From Giesbergeria sp. (GTDB lineage: Bacteria > Pseudomonadota > Gammaproteobacteria > Burkholderiales > Burkholderiaceae_C): a DNA stretch of 12,638 bases. The stretch lies in NCBI GenBank assembly GCA_017987055.1, contig JAGNUJ010000042.1, positions 1 through 12,638 of the forward strand, written 5' to 3'. The position numbers were made by a program, and so were the translations under genes. Every line of letters starts with the position of its first letter. Position 1 is the first letter of the stretch. Below, one piece after another: positions 1 to 6,282 of the stretch. The notes under the pieces are model-generated. The model saw only the letters and a list, made by a program, of their open reading frames with translations, searched no databases and had not been told where the DNA came from.

Positions 1-609
1 GGGCGGCTGGGCTACTGCCTGTTTTACAAGCCCGGCTACTACGCAGCGCACCCGCTAGAGATTTTTGCCGTCTGGCAAGGCGGCATGAGCTTTCATGGCG
101 GCCTGCTGGGCGTGATTGCCGCGATGCTGTGGTTTGCGCATTCACGTCAGCGCCCGTGGCTACAGGTGGCGGATTTTGTCGCGCCTTGTGTGCCCACCGG
201 GTTGGCGGCGGGGCGGGTCGGCAACTTCATTAATGGTGAGCTGTGGGGGCGTTTTTCCAGCCCTGATTTGCCGTGGGGCATGGTGTTTGCGCAAAGTGGC
301 TCGATGCTGGCGCGCCATCCGTCGCAGGTGTACCAATTTTTGCTCGAAGGCCTGCTGCTGTTTGTGCTGCTGTGGCTGTACGCACGCAAAGAGCGCAAGC
401 AAGGCCAAGTCGCCGCCATGTTTTTGCTGGGTTATGGCGTGTTTCGTTTCATCGCCGAATTTTTCCGCGAGCCAGACAGCTTTTTGGGCCTGCTGCCGCT
501 GGGCATGAGCATGGGCCAGTGGTTGTGCCTGCCCATGATGGGCGGCGGCATCGTCCTGTGGCTATGGGCGCAGCGCCAAAGTCCCCACCCGCGCCAGCGC
601 GTCCGTTGA
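1..609 (+). CDS. lgt: Prolipoprotein diacylglyceryl transferase, 3' part (5' end outside window)
   Basis: Lgt is an inner-membrane enzyme that moves the diacylglyceryl group of phosphatidylglycerol onto the lipobox cysteine of prolipoproteins, the first step of bacterial lipoprotein maturation. The frame is open from base 1, so 202 C-terminal residues are visible and roughly 65 N-terminal residues of the usual ~270 are missing. Counting from the window edge, the family landmarks are GMSFHGG (His32), [14 protein letters not shown] (Arg72, Asn75, Glu80), HPSQVYQ (from 106) and [14 protein letters not shown] (Tyr145, Arg149). The His32-Arg72 and Tyr145-Arg149 spacings equal those of the E. coli residues His103-Arg143 and Tyr235-Arg239. 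Several hydrophobic segments fit a polytopic membrane protein. The ATG at 85 is internal (Met29) and is not the true start. The next gene follows 31 bp downstream. Identification is secure. Confidence 0.96.
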   Translation, partial: GRLGYCLFYKPGYYAAHPLEIFAVWQGGMSFHGGLLGVIAAMLWFAHSRQRPWLQVADFVAPCVPTGLAAGRVGNFINGELWGRFSSPDLPWGMVFAQSGSMLARHPSQVYQFLLEGLLLFVLLWLYARKERKQGQVAAMFLLGYGVFRFIAEFFREPDSFLGLLPLGMSMGQWLCLPMMGGGIVLWLWAQRQSPHPRQRVR

Positions 610-628
610 TTTTTTGCACCACGAGAAG

Positions 629-633
629 AAGGA
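629..633 (+). promoter_or_regulatory. Shine-Dalgarno site for malonyl-CoA decarboxylase
   Basis: AAGGA, within the purine run GAGAAGAAGGA, lies 7 nt upstream of the ATG at 641. It decides the start in favour of this ATG over the in-frame TTG at 614. Confidence 0.8.
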
Positions 634-640
634 TCGTTCG

Positions 641-2161
641 ATGACAACAACCCCTGAGTGGATCTCCCGCAGTGTCTCCCTGCTGCGTTCTTCACCGTCT
701 AAAGCGGCGGCAAAAGCGGCCGACAACGCTGATAAAAACGCCGACAAAAGGGCTGAAAAATCGCTGGAAAAGAGCGCTGATAAAACGGCGGATAAAGCTG
801 CCAAGCCAACCCCGCCGCGCACCACCCACGAGCGCCTGCAAGCCACGCTGCGCCGTGGCCAAGAAGCGCTGGCGCCGCGTGCCCTGCGCCGCGTGCTCGC
901 CGATTTGCAAGCCGTCATCCAACCGCGCACCAGTGAGCTGGAGGGCGGTCGCCGGGCCAAAGAAGTCGCGGATTGGTACGCCCAAGCCCAGCCCGAAGAG
1001 CGCCGCGATATGTGGCTGCTGATGTGCGAGCAATTTGCCCCCGATGCCACGCGCTTCGAGTCGGCACAAAAGCGCTATTCCGCCGCCGCCGGCACCGAGG
1101 ACGAGGGCCAAGCCGAAATTGGCCTGCGCCGCGCGCTGCTGTCGCCGCGCACGCGTTTGCTGCAGCGCTTTGCCGCGTTTACTGGTGGCATGCGCTTTTT
1201 GGTGGACATGCGTGCCGAACTGCTGCCGCTGCTGAAAAGCGACAAACGCCTGCTGTCGCTGGACGCCGAGCTGGAGCATTTGTTTTCGACGTGGTTTGAC
1301 GTAGCGTTTTTGGAGCTGCGCCGCCTGTCGTGGGATTCGCCCGCGTCGCTGATTGAAAAACTCATCAAATACGAGGCGGTACACGACATTCGCAGCTGGG
1401 CGGATTTGAAAAACCGCCTCGACAGCGACCGGCGTTGCTACGGTTTTTTTCACCCCAGCTTGCCGCAAGAGCCTTTGATTTTTGTGGAGGTGGCGCTGGT
1501 CAGCAGCCTGTCCGACAGCATCACGCCGTTGCTGGACGAGGCGGCGGCGACCACCGATATCGCTAAGGCGACGACGGCGATTTTTTACTCCATCAGCAAC
1601 ACCCAAACCGGCCTGCGCGGCGTGAGCTTTGGCGATTCGCTGATTAAAAACGTCGTCGATACGCTGTGCGCCGAGTTTCCCCGCCTGCGCACCTTTGCCA
1701 CGCTCTCGCCCATTCCGGGGCTGCGCACGTGGCTGGGCAAAAACGCTGGTGCCATGCTCGACAAGCTGACCGACAAACAGCGCGCTGAACTTGGCCGCGC
1801 CATCGGTGCGGAGCCACTGCAAGCGCCGCAATTGCTGGCCGCGTTTGACAAGTCGCAAGCGCTGGATGCCAAGTCGCCGGTGCGCCAAATGCTGATGCGC
1901 TGCGCTGCCTCTTACTTGGCGCGCGAGCTCAGCAACGGCAAGCCGGCTGACCCGGTGGCGCGTTTTCACTTGGGCAACGGCGCGCGCGTTGAGCAGCTCA
2001 ACTGGGGCGGCGACCCCTCGGCCAAAGGCCACAAGCAGTCGTATGGGCTGATGGTCAATTATTTGTACGATTTGAAGCGCATCGACAAGCACCGCAGCCT
2101 GTTGGCCGAGGGCAAGGTGGCGGCGTCTAAAGCCATTGAAGGCCTGTGCCTGCCGCGTTGA
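641..2161 (+). CDS. Malonyl-CoA decarboxylase
   Basis: Predicted to decarboxylate malonyl-CoA to acetyl-CoA and CO2 in the cytosol (MCD/MLYCD family). The 506-residue product has the family's C-terminal catalytic domain: GFFHPSLPQEPLIFVEVAL (268-286), AIFYSISNTQTGLRGVSFG (313-331), FATLSPIPGLRTWL (352-365), and FHLGNGARVEQLNWGGDPS (442-460) followed by KGHKQSYGLMVNYLYDL. Ser317/Ser319 in the YSIS motif and His443 in FHLGNGA are the best candidates for the catalytic Ser/His pair known from human MCD. The helical N-terminal domain covers about 60-260. Residues 20-56 are a low-complexity Ala/Asp/Lys stretch unlike the rest. I chose the ATG at 641 because AAGGA lies 7 nt upstream; the TTG at 614 would also be open but has no ribosome-binding site. 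The crotonase-family gene follows after 34 bp, probably in the same operon. I see no malonyl-CoA synthetase gene here. Family call is firm; the substrate rests on homology. Confidence 0.93.
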   Translation: MTTTPEWISRSVSLLRSSPSKAAAKAADNADKNADKRAEKSLEKSADKTADKAAKPTPPRTTHERLQATLRRGQEALAPRALRRVLADLQAVIQPRTSELEGGRRAKEVADWYAQAQPEERRDMWLLMCEQFAPDATRFESAQKRYSAAAGTEDEGQAEIGLRRALLSPRTRLLQRFAAFTGGMRFLVDMRAELLPLLKSDKRLLSLDAELEHLFSTWFDVAFLELRRLSWDSPASLIEKLIKYEAVHDIRSWADLKNRLDSDRRCYGFFHPSLPQEPLIFVEVALVSSLSDSITPLLDEAAATTDIAKATTAIFYSISNTQTGLRGVSFGDSLIKNVVDTLCAEFPRLRTFATLSPIPGLRTWLGKNAGAMLDKLTDKQRAELGRAIGAEPLQAPQLLAAFDKSQALDAKSPVRQMLMRCAASYLARELSNGKPADPVARFHLGNGARVEQLNWGGDPSAKGHKQSYGLMVNYLYDLKRIDKHRSLLAEGKVAASKAIEGLCLPR

Positions 2162-2195
2162 GAGCGTTTGTTTTCTATAGAAAAAGGACGGAGCG

Positions 2196-3017
2196 ATGTC
2201 TGGAGAAGTTATTGCCGCACTGGCCGAAGGAGCCGCTGGCGCTGCCGGCGTGCTGCAAGTCACGCTGCGCCACGAGGGGCGGCTGAATGCTATGTCGCGC
2301 GCCATGTGGCAGCAATTGCGCACAGTGTTTGAGGGCGTGCAGCGCAGCACCGAAGTGCGCTGTGTGCTGATTCAGGGCGCGGATGCGGCTTTTTGTGCCG
2401 GTGGCGATATTTCAGAGTACCCGGCGTTTCGCTTTGAGGCAGCGCTGCTGCGCGACTTTCACGAAAACGACGTTTGGGGCGGCTTGCAGGCGATGCTCGA
2501 CTGTGACGTGCCTATCGTCGCGCAGATTGCCGGCGCTTGCATGGGCGCGGGGGTCGAAATTGCCAGTTGCTGCGATCTGCGCCTCGCCGGCATTTCAGCG
2601 CGTTTTGGTGCGCCGATTGCCAAGCTGGGTTTTCCGATGGCACCGCGCGAAGCGCAGTTGGTGGCCGGCGCGGTGGGCGACGTCACTGCGCGGCAAATGC
2701 TGCTCGAAGCCAGCACTTTCAGCGCGGCGGAGATGCAAGCACGTGGATTTTTGAGCCGCGTGGTGGCCGACGATTTGCTGGTCGTTAACGCGCTGGCCAG
2801 CGCCATGCGCATTGCGGCGCTGGCACCAGCGGCGGCGCGGATGAATAAACAGACGTTTAGAGCCTTAAAAGTGCCTGTAGCCCAATCAGGTCGTGCGCTA
2901 GCAGCTATCAATAATGAAGGTGCTGCGCTGGCAGCTGACCCGTATGCCTACGCCAACAGTGCTGAACACCGCGAAGGGATTACAGCTTTTTTAGCCAAAC
3001 GTGCGCCTATATTTTGA
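2196..3017 (+). CDS. Enoyl-CoA hydratase/isomerase (crotonase) family protein
   Basis: A 273-residue crotonase-fold acyl-CoA enzyme. The oxyanion-hole motifs are clear: FCAGGDI (66-72) and GACMGAGVEIASCCDLRL (113-130). Glu121 matches the first hydratase glutamate (rat Glu144). In the next motif, FGAPIAKLG (137-145), the place of the second catalytic glutamate (rat Glu164, in FGQPEILLG) is Ile141. A classical hydratase reaction is therefore doubtful; an isomerase, thioesterase or decarboxylase role is possible. The C-terminal pattern YANSAEHREGITAFLAKR is usual for the family. AAGGA ends 7 nt before the ATG. The gene follows malonyl-CoA decarboxylase by 34 bp, so it may act on a related short acyl-CoA (inference). 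One dispersed repeat lies in the coding region at about 2860-2911, and the TGA stop belongs to a second, inverted copy. Family certain, substrate unknown. Confidence 0.9.
   Translation: MSGEVIAALAEGAAGAAGVLQVTLRHEGRLNAMSRAMWQQLRTVFEGVQRSTEVRCVLIQGADAAFCAGGDISEYPAFRFEAALLRDFHENDVWGGLQAMLDCDVPIVAQIAGACMGAGVEIASCCDLRLAGISARFGAPIAKLGFPMAPREAQLVAGAVGDVTARQMLLEASTFSAAEMQARGFLSRVVADDLLVVNALASAMRIAALAPAAARMNKQTFRALKVPVAQSGRALAAINNEGAALAADPYAYANSAEHREGITAFLAKRAPIF
2892..2911 (+). repeat. Dispersed repeat core, copy 1 (inside the crotonase gene)
   Basis: The 20-mer CGTGCGCTAGCAGCTATCAA is identical to copy 3 at 11992-12011 and is the inverted partner of copy 2 at 3014-3033, with 19 of 20 bases matching. 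The similarity may extend left to GAGCC at 2860. The copy is read in frame as GRALAAIN of the crotonase protein. Confidence 0.75.
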
Positions 3018-3033
3018 TAGCTGCTAGCGCCCG
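3014..3033 (-). repeat. Dispersed repeat core, copy 2 (inverted, carries a stop codon)
   Basis: On the - strand this reads CGGGCGCTAGCAGCTATCAA, differing at one base from copies 1 and 3. On the + strand the TTGATAG at its start supplies the TGA stop of the crotonase gene plus a second in-frame stop, TAG. Just downstream, CTAG-CG-CCC (3024-3032) can pair with GGGCTAG (3042-3048) as a small bulged hairpin between the two convergent genes. No good T-tract follows, so it is a weak terminator at most. Confidence 0.75.
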
Positions 3034-3056
3034 TGTTTAAAGGGCTAGAGCCGTAT

Positions 3057-3500
3057 TTAGCGCAGAACCAGCACTGGCACGTTGGCGTGCGTCAGTACGT
3101 GTTGGGTTTCGCTGCCCAGCAGCAGGCGCTGAATGCCTTTGCGGCCGTGTGAGGCCATAACGATCAGGTCGCAATGGTGGTTTTGGGCGGTTTCAATCAC
3201 TGCCTCGGCCACCAAATCGGATTTCACTACGACTGGCGTGACCGCTACTTTTTGCGCTTCGCCTTGGTTTTTGATGGCGTTGACCAAGGTGTGAGCCGCT
3301 TCGCTCCACTGTTGCTCGATGCGCTTCATGTCGTTGGTGTCGGTGGCCAAGCCGCCTTCAAAGTAGCTGCGCGGGTAGTGAGGGATTACTTTGAGTGCAA
3401 CCACCGCTGCGCCTGCCAACGCGGCCAAAGACAAGCCCGCTTCGACGGCTTTGTCCGATAGCGGCGAGCCATCGGTAGCGATCAAAATGCATTGGTACAT
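3057..3500 (-). CDS. Universal stress protein (UspA family)
   Basis: A 147-residue single-domain Usp with the usual alpha/beta nucleotide-binding fold. It starts MYQCILIATDGSPLSDKAV, the typical first strand with its Asp-Gly-Ser loop. It ends with MASHGRKGIQRLLLGSE (115-131) and VPVLVLR. The ATP-binding signature G-2x-G-9x-G-S/T is present except that its first Gly is Ala116; many Usp proteins have Ala here, so ATP binding remains possible. The start at 3500 has AGAGGA 7 nt upstream; an in-frame ATG at 3542 would add 14 uncharacteristic residues and is less likely. The gene is divergent from ccoI across a 105-bp gap with an FNR-type box, which suggests induction when oxygen is low (inference). 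It is convergent with the crotonase gene. Such proteins support survival under energy or oxygen stress, but the exact role here cannot be read from sequence. Confidence 0.93.
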   Translation of the reverse strand: MYQCILIATDGSPLSDKAVEAGLSLAALAGAAVVALKVIPHYPRSYFEGGLATDTNDMKRIEQQWSEAAHTLVNAIKNQGEAQKVAVTPVVVKSDLVAEAVIETAQNHHCDLIVMASHGRKGIQRLLLGSETQHVLTHANVPVLVLR

Positions 3501-3507
3501 GCTCAAT

Positions 3508-3513
3508 TCCTCT
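3508..3513 (-). promoter_or_regulatory. Shine-Dalgarno site for the universal stress protein
   Basis: AGAGGA on the - strand lies 7 nt before the ATG at 3500. It favours this start over the upstream in-frame ATG at 3542. Confidence 0.75.
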
Positions 3514-3557
3514 GTGTGCTGGGGTGGGTGGAAAAAGCCCATTATTGTTTTTAAGGA

Positions 3558-3571
3558 TTGATGCAGGTCAA
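3558..3571. promoter_or_regulatory. FNR/Anr-type box between usp and ccoI
   Basis: TTGATGCAGGTCAA matches the FNR/Anr consensus TTGAT-N4-ATCAA at 9 of 10 defined positions. It lies in the divergent gap, 35 bp before the ccoI ATG and 58 bp before the usp start. For ccoI, the class II distance of 41.5 bp would put transcription start at about 3606, on the ATG itself. For usp it would give about 3523, where I see no good -10 element; AATAAT at 3546-3541 on the - strand is -10-like but too close. Which gene it serves is therefore open. Confidence 0.75.
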
Positions 3572-3605
3572 TTTTGAAAATACTTAAACGAACTAAGCTT
3601 GAGCC

Positions 3606-6065
3606 ATGTCAATAAATACCGGTGCCAATTCACTCTTAAGTCAGATGGATTCTGCACCTGCGCAGCCCGCTTGCCCCGAGCCTGTGAGCGCAGCTGCAGA
3701 GGCGTTGTTAGACGATCCACAAGAGTGGTCAGCGTTTGGTCGGCCTTGCACTGAGGCCAATCCCAAAGAGACCTTCAACAGCGCATGGGAGTCGCACGTC
3801 GTTATTGGCGGTATGCATTGCGCTGCGTGTGCTTTGACCATTGAAGATGCGCTGCGCGCCGTGCCGGGCGTGGCGCGGGCCGACGTCAGCGCCGCCACCC
3901 AGCGCGCGCGCGTGGTGTGGCAGCCTGGCCGGGTGCAGCCGTCGCAGTGGCTGGCGGCAGTGCGCCAAGCCGGCTACAGCGCTTTGCCCGCTATGGATGC
4001 GCTGGCGCGCGAGCAACGCCAGCGCGAGCACCGCAAAGCGCTGTGGCGCTGGCTGCTGTCGGGCTTTTGCATGATGCAAGTGATGATGTACGCATGGCCG
4101 GCTTACATCGCCGAGCCGGGCGACTTGACGCTAGAAATGGAAACGCTGCTGCGCTGGGCCTCATGGGTGATCACGCTGCCGATGGTGCTCTTTGCCTGTG
4201 GGCCGTTTTTTAGCAGTGCGCTGCGCGACATTCGCCAGCGCCGCGTCAGCATGGATTTGCCCGTCGCCTTGGGCATGGCGATTACGTTTGTCGTCAGTAC
4301 CGCCGGCACCTTCGAGCCGGCAGGCGTGTTTGGCCGCGAAGTGTTTTTTGACTCGCTGTCGATGTTTGTATTCTTCCTGTTGACGGGGCGCTGGCTGGAA
4401 CTGCGCCTGCGTGACCGCACCGCCGGCTCGCTAGAAGCAGTGATGAATCGCCTGCCCGAGAGCGTCGAGCGGCGCACCGCCAGCGGAGATTTTGAGCGCG
4501 TGGCGGTGCGCCGGTTGGCGCTGGGTGACATCGTCAAAGTCCTGCCGGGCGAAGCTTTTCCGGCCGATGGCTGCATTGTGCGTGGCGAGACCTTGGCCGA
4601 TGAGGCGCTGCTGACCGGCGAGTCCACGCCTGTGCCGCGCCCGTTGGGCAGCCATGTCACCGCTGGCAGTTACAACCTGCAGTCAGTGGTCGAGGTGCGG
4701 GTCGATGAAATTGGCCAAAGCACCCGCTTTGCCCAAATCGTCGCGCTGATGGAGAGTGCCTCGCTGCAAAAGCCGCGCTTGGCGCAATTGGCCGATAAAG
4801 TGGCGCGGCCGTTTTTGGTGTTGGTGCTGTTGGCGGCGTTATTGGCCGCCGTTTGGTGGTGGCCGACCGACCCCGGTCACGCGCTGATGGTGGCTGTGTC
4901 AGTGCTGATTGTCACTTGCCCGTGTGCGCTGTCGCTGGCAACGCCGGTGGCGATGTTGTCGGCGGCAGGCACGTTGGCGCGCAGCGGCGTGCTGGTGCGC
5001 AATTTGCAGGGCTTGGAAGCCTTGGCTGAAATCGACACGGTGGTGTTCGACAAAACCGGCACTTTGACGCGTGACGGCATGGTGGTGCGCGGCGTGCATA
5101 CGCAAGGTGCGTTGTCATCGGCCGATGCGCTGGCGCTGGCAGCGCTGTTGGCGCGCCAGTCGTTGCATCCGGTGTCGCGGGCTTTGGTCAGCGCGGCGCA
5201 GGCCGCGCAAACCGATGCGGCGCAGTCGCGTTGGCAGGTGAGTGATATCCAAGAAGTCAGCGGCTACGGCTTGACCGCGCAGGTGTGCGATGCGCAAGGT
5301 GTGTTGCCGGCGTGTCAGGTGTTGCTAGGTTCGCCGCGCCATGCGCAGCAGCCGGCCATTGAAATGGATATGGCTGACCCGACTGCTCCGAGTCAGCAAG
5401 TGGTGTTGGCTTGGCAATTGGGCACGGCTGCACCGCTTGAATTGGCACGCTTTGATTTGACCGAGGATTTGCGCTCTGAGGCAGCGGCAGCGGTGCAGGT
5501 GCTGCGTGAATCTGGTGTGGCGGTGCAGTTACTCTCGGGCGACAGGGCGCAGGCGGCGGCGCGCATTGCAGCGCAAGCGGGCATAGCAAAATGGCGCGGA
5601 GATTGCACGCCGCAAGACAAGTTGGCCGCGCTGCAAGCGCTGCAAGCCAATGGCCAGCGCGTGGCAATGGTGGGAGATGGATTGAACGACGGCCCTGTGT
5701 TGGCTGGGGCACATGTATCGTTTGCATTTGGCCGCGCCGTTCCGCTGGCACAATCGCGCTCTGATTTTGTTGTACTTGGAAGCAATTTGTCACTGATTGC
5801 CCAATCTGTCGTGCTGGCTCGCCGCACCTTGCGTATCGTGCGTCAAAACTTGTGGTGGGCTGCGGGCTACAACGCCTTGAGTGTTCCACTGGCCATTGCG
5901 GGTTACATGCCTGCATGGCTGGCGGGATTGGGGATGGCGCTGAGTTCGTTGCTGGTGGTGCTGAATGCGGCGCGCCTATCGCGCCCGTTGCCAGCGCTTG
6001 GGCTTGAAGTTCATACTATCGTCGGGCAGGGCGACACAGTGCGCGCTGTACCATTGGCGGTCTGA
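3606..6065 (+). CDS. ccoI: Cu+-exporting P1B-type ATPase for cbb3 oxidase assembly
   Basis: An 819-residue heavy-metal ATPase of the CcoI/FixI group, which pumps Cu+ across the inner membrane for the heme-copper centre of cbb3 oxidase. Order of domains: a poorly conserved N-terminus; a heavy-metal-associated domain with GMHCAAC (Cys72, Cys75); eight expected membrane helices from about 145; the actuator motif LTGES (336-340); the ion-binding TCPCAL (Cys438, Cys440); the phosphorylation site DKTGT (Asp482); the nucleotide-domain HP (521-522); and GDGLND (690-695). All P1B hallmarks are present. The Cys-rich CFHCG-type motif seen at the N-terminus of many CcoI proteins is absent. The ATG at 3606 has a poor ribosome-binding site; Met14 at 3645 is an alternative. 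ccoS begins 16 bp downstream and ccoN follows. This location, rather than sequence alone, separates CcoI from CopA-type exporters. Confidence 0.95.
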   Translation: MSINTGANSLLSQMDSAPAQPACPEPVSAAAEALLDDPQEWSAFGRPCTEANPKETFNSAWESHVVIGGMHCAACALTIEDALRAVPGVARADVSAATQRARVVWQPGRVQPSQWLAAVRQAGYSALPAMDALAREQRQREHRKALWRWLLSGFCMMQVMMYAWPAYIAEPGDLTLEMETLLRWASWVITLPMVLFACGPFFSSALRDIRQRRVSMDLPVALGMAITFVVSTAGTFEPAGVFGREVFFDSLSMFVFFLLTGRWLELRLRDRTAGSLEAVMNRLPESVERRTASGDFERVAVRRLALGDIVKVLPGEAFPADGCIVRGETLADEALLTGESTPVPRPLGSHVTAGSYNLQSVVEVRVDEIGQSTRFAQIVALMESASLQKPRLAQLADKVARPFLVLVLLAALLAAVWWWPTDPGHALMVAVSVLIVTCPCALSLATPVAMLSAAGTLARSGVLVRNLQGLEALAEIDTVVFDKTGTLTRDGMVVRGVHTQGALSSADALALAALLARQSLHPVSRALVSAAQAAQTDAAQSRWQVSDIQEVSGYGLTAQVCDAQGVLPACQVLLGSPRHAQQPAIEMDMADPTAPSQQVVLAWQLGTAAPLELARFDLTEDLRSEAAAAVQVLRESGVAVQLLSGDRAQAAARIAAQAGIAKWRGDCTPQDKLAALQALQANGQRVAMVGDGLNDGPVLAGAHVSFAFGRAVPLAQSRSDFVVLGSNLSLIAQSVVLARRTLRIVRQNLWWAAGYNALSVPLAIAGYMPAWLAGLGMALSSLLVVLNAARLSRPLPALGLEVHTIVGQGDTVRAVPLAV

Positions 6066-6081
6066 TACTTGGAGCTTTTGC

Positions 6082-6216
6082 ATGGACATTCTTTATCTAC
6101 TGATTCCACTGTCCGTGGTGCTTGTTCTGCTCATCATTGTGGGGCTGTGGTGGGCGGTGGACGGCGGGCAGTTTGAGAATGTGGAGCAAGAAGGCGAGCG
6201 CATTCTTCGAGACTGA
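6082..6216 (+). CDS. ccoS: cbb3-type cytochrome oxidase assembly protein CcoS
   Basis: A 44-residue membrane protein, MDILYLLIPLSVVLVLLIIV followed by GLWWAVDGGQFENVEQEGERI. One transmembrane helix (about 4-25) is followed by the family's characteristic WAVDGGQFENVEQEGERIL segment. CcoS is needed for maturation of the cbb3 oxidase; work in Rhodobacter capsulatus links it to cofactor insertion. GGAG at 6071-6074 lies 7 nt before the ATG. The gene is 16 bp after ccoI and surely co-transcribed with it. Its TGA stop is directly followed by the FNR box of the ccoN promoter, so ccoIS and ccoNOQP can be expressed both together and separately. Confidence 0.95.
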   Translation: MDILYLLIPLSVVLVLLIIVGLWWAVDGGQFENVEQEGERILRD

Positions 6217-6230
6217 TTGACGTTCATCAA
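6217..6230. promoter_or_regulatory. FNR/Anr box of the ccoN promoter
   Basis: TTGACGTTCATCAA matches TTGAT-N4-ATCAA at 9 of 10 defined positions and starts at the base after the ccoS stop. Its centre (6223.5) is 40.5-41.5 bp upstream of the transcription start expected from the -10 element at 6252-6257, the classical class II activator position. This indicates activation of ccoNOQP under low oxygen. Confidence 0.85.
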
Positions 6231-6251
6231 AATCCCTATTAGTAGTCTGGT

Positions 6252-6257
6252 TAATAC
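6252..6257 (+). promoter_or_regulatory. -10 element of the ccoN promoter
   Basis: TAATAC matches TATAAT at 4 of 6 positions. It predicts a start near 6264-6265, leaving a leader of about 19 nt before the ccoN ATG. No -35 is evident, as expected for a promoter where FNR takes that place. Confidence 0.65.
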
Positions 6258-6270
6258 TTTCGCTCAAATT

Positions 6271-6278
6271 AAGAGGTG
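6271..6278 (+). promoter_or_regulatory. Shine-Dalgarno site for ccoN
   Basis: AAGAGGTG lies 4 nt upstream of the ATG at 6283. It fixes the ccoN start there and rules out the in-frame TTG at 6217, which is part of the FNR box. Confidence 0.8.
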
Positions 6279-6282
6279 CCCG

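Noticed and set aside
692..2350. A 552-codon open frame on the - strand opposite malonyl-CoA decarboxylase
   Set aside because: The translation is Arg/Gln/Ala-rich without known motifs, spans two clearly real + strand genes and follows from GC-rich third positions. Shadow frame.
5257..5916. A 219-codon open frame on the - strand opposite the end of ccoI
   Set aside because: Composition-driven, Pro/Arg/Gln-rich, no ribosome-binding site, and the ccoI motif GDGLND lies in the same DNA.
3606..6065. ccoI as a general copper exporter (copA)
   Set aside because: Direct linkage with ccoS and ccoNOQP and the CcoI-like C-terminal GDGLNDGPVLAGAHVSFAFG block favour the oxidase-assembly type.
5965..6081. 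A longer version of CcoS starting at 5965
   Set aside because: It overlaps the end of ccoI, and the 44-residue form from 6082 has the expected length and a proper ribosome-binding site.
6217..6282. An N-terminal extension of CcoN starting at TTG 6217
   Set aside because: This stretch is the FNR box, -10 element and leader; the ribosome-binding site and the conserved CcoN start point to 6283.
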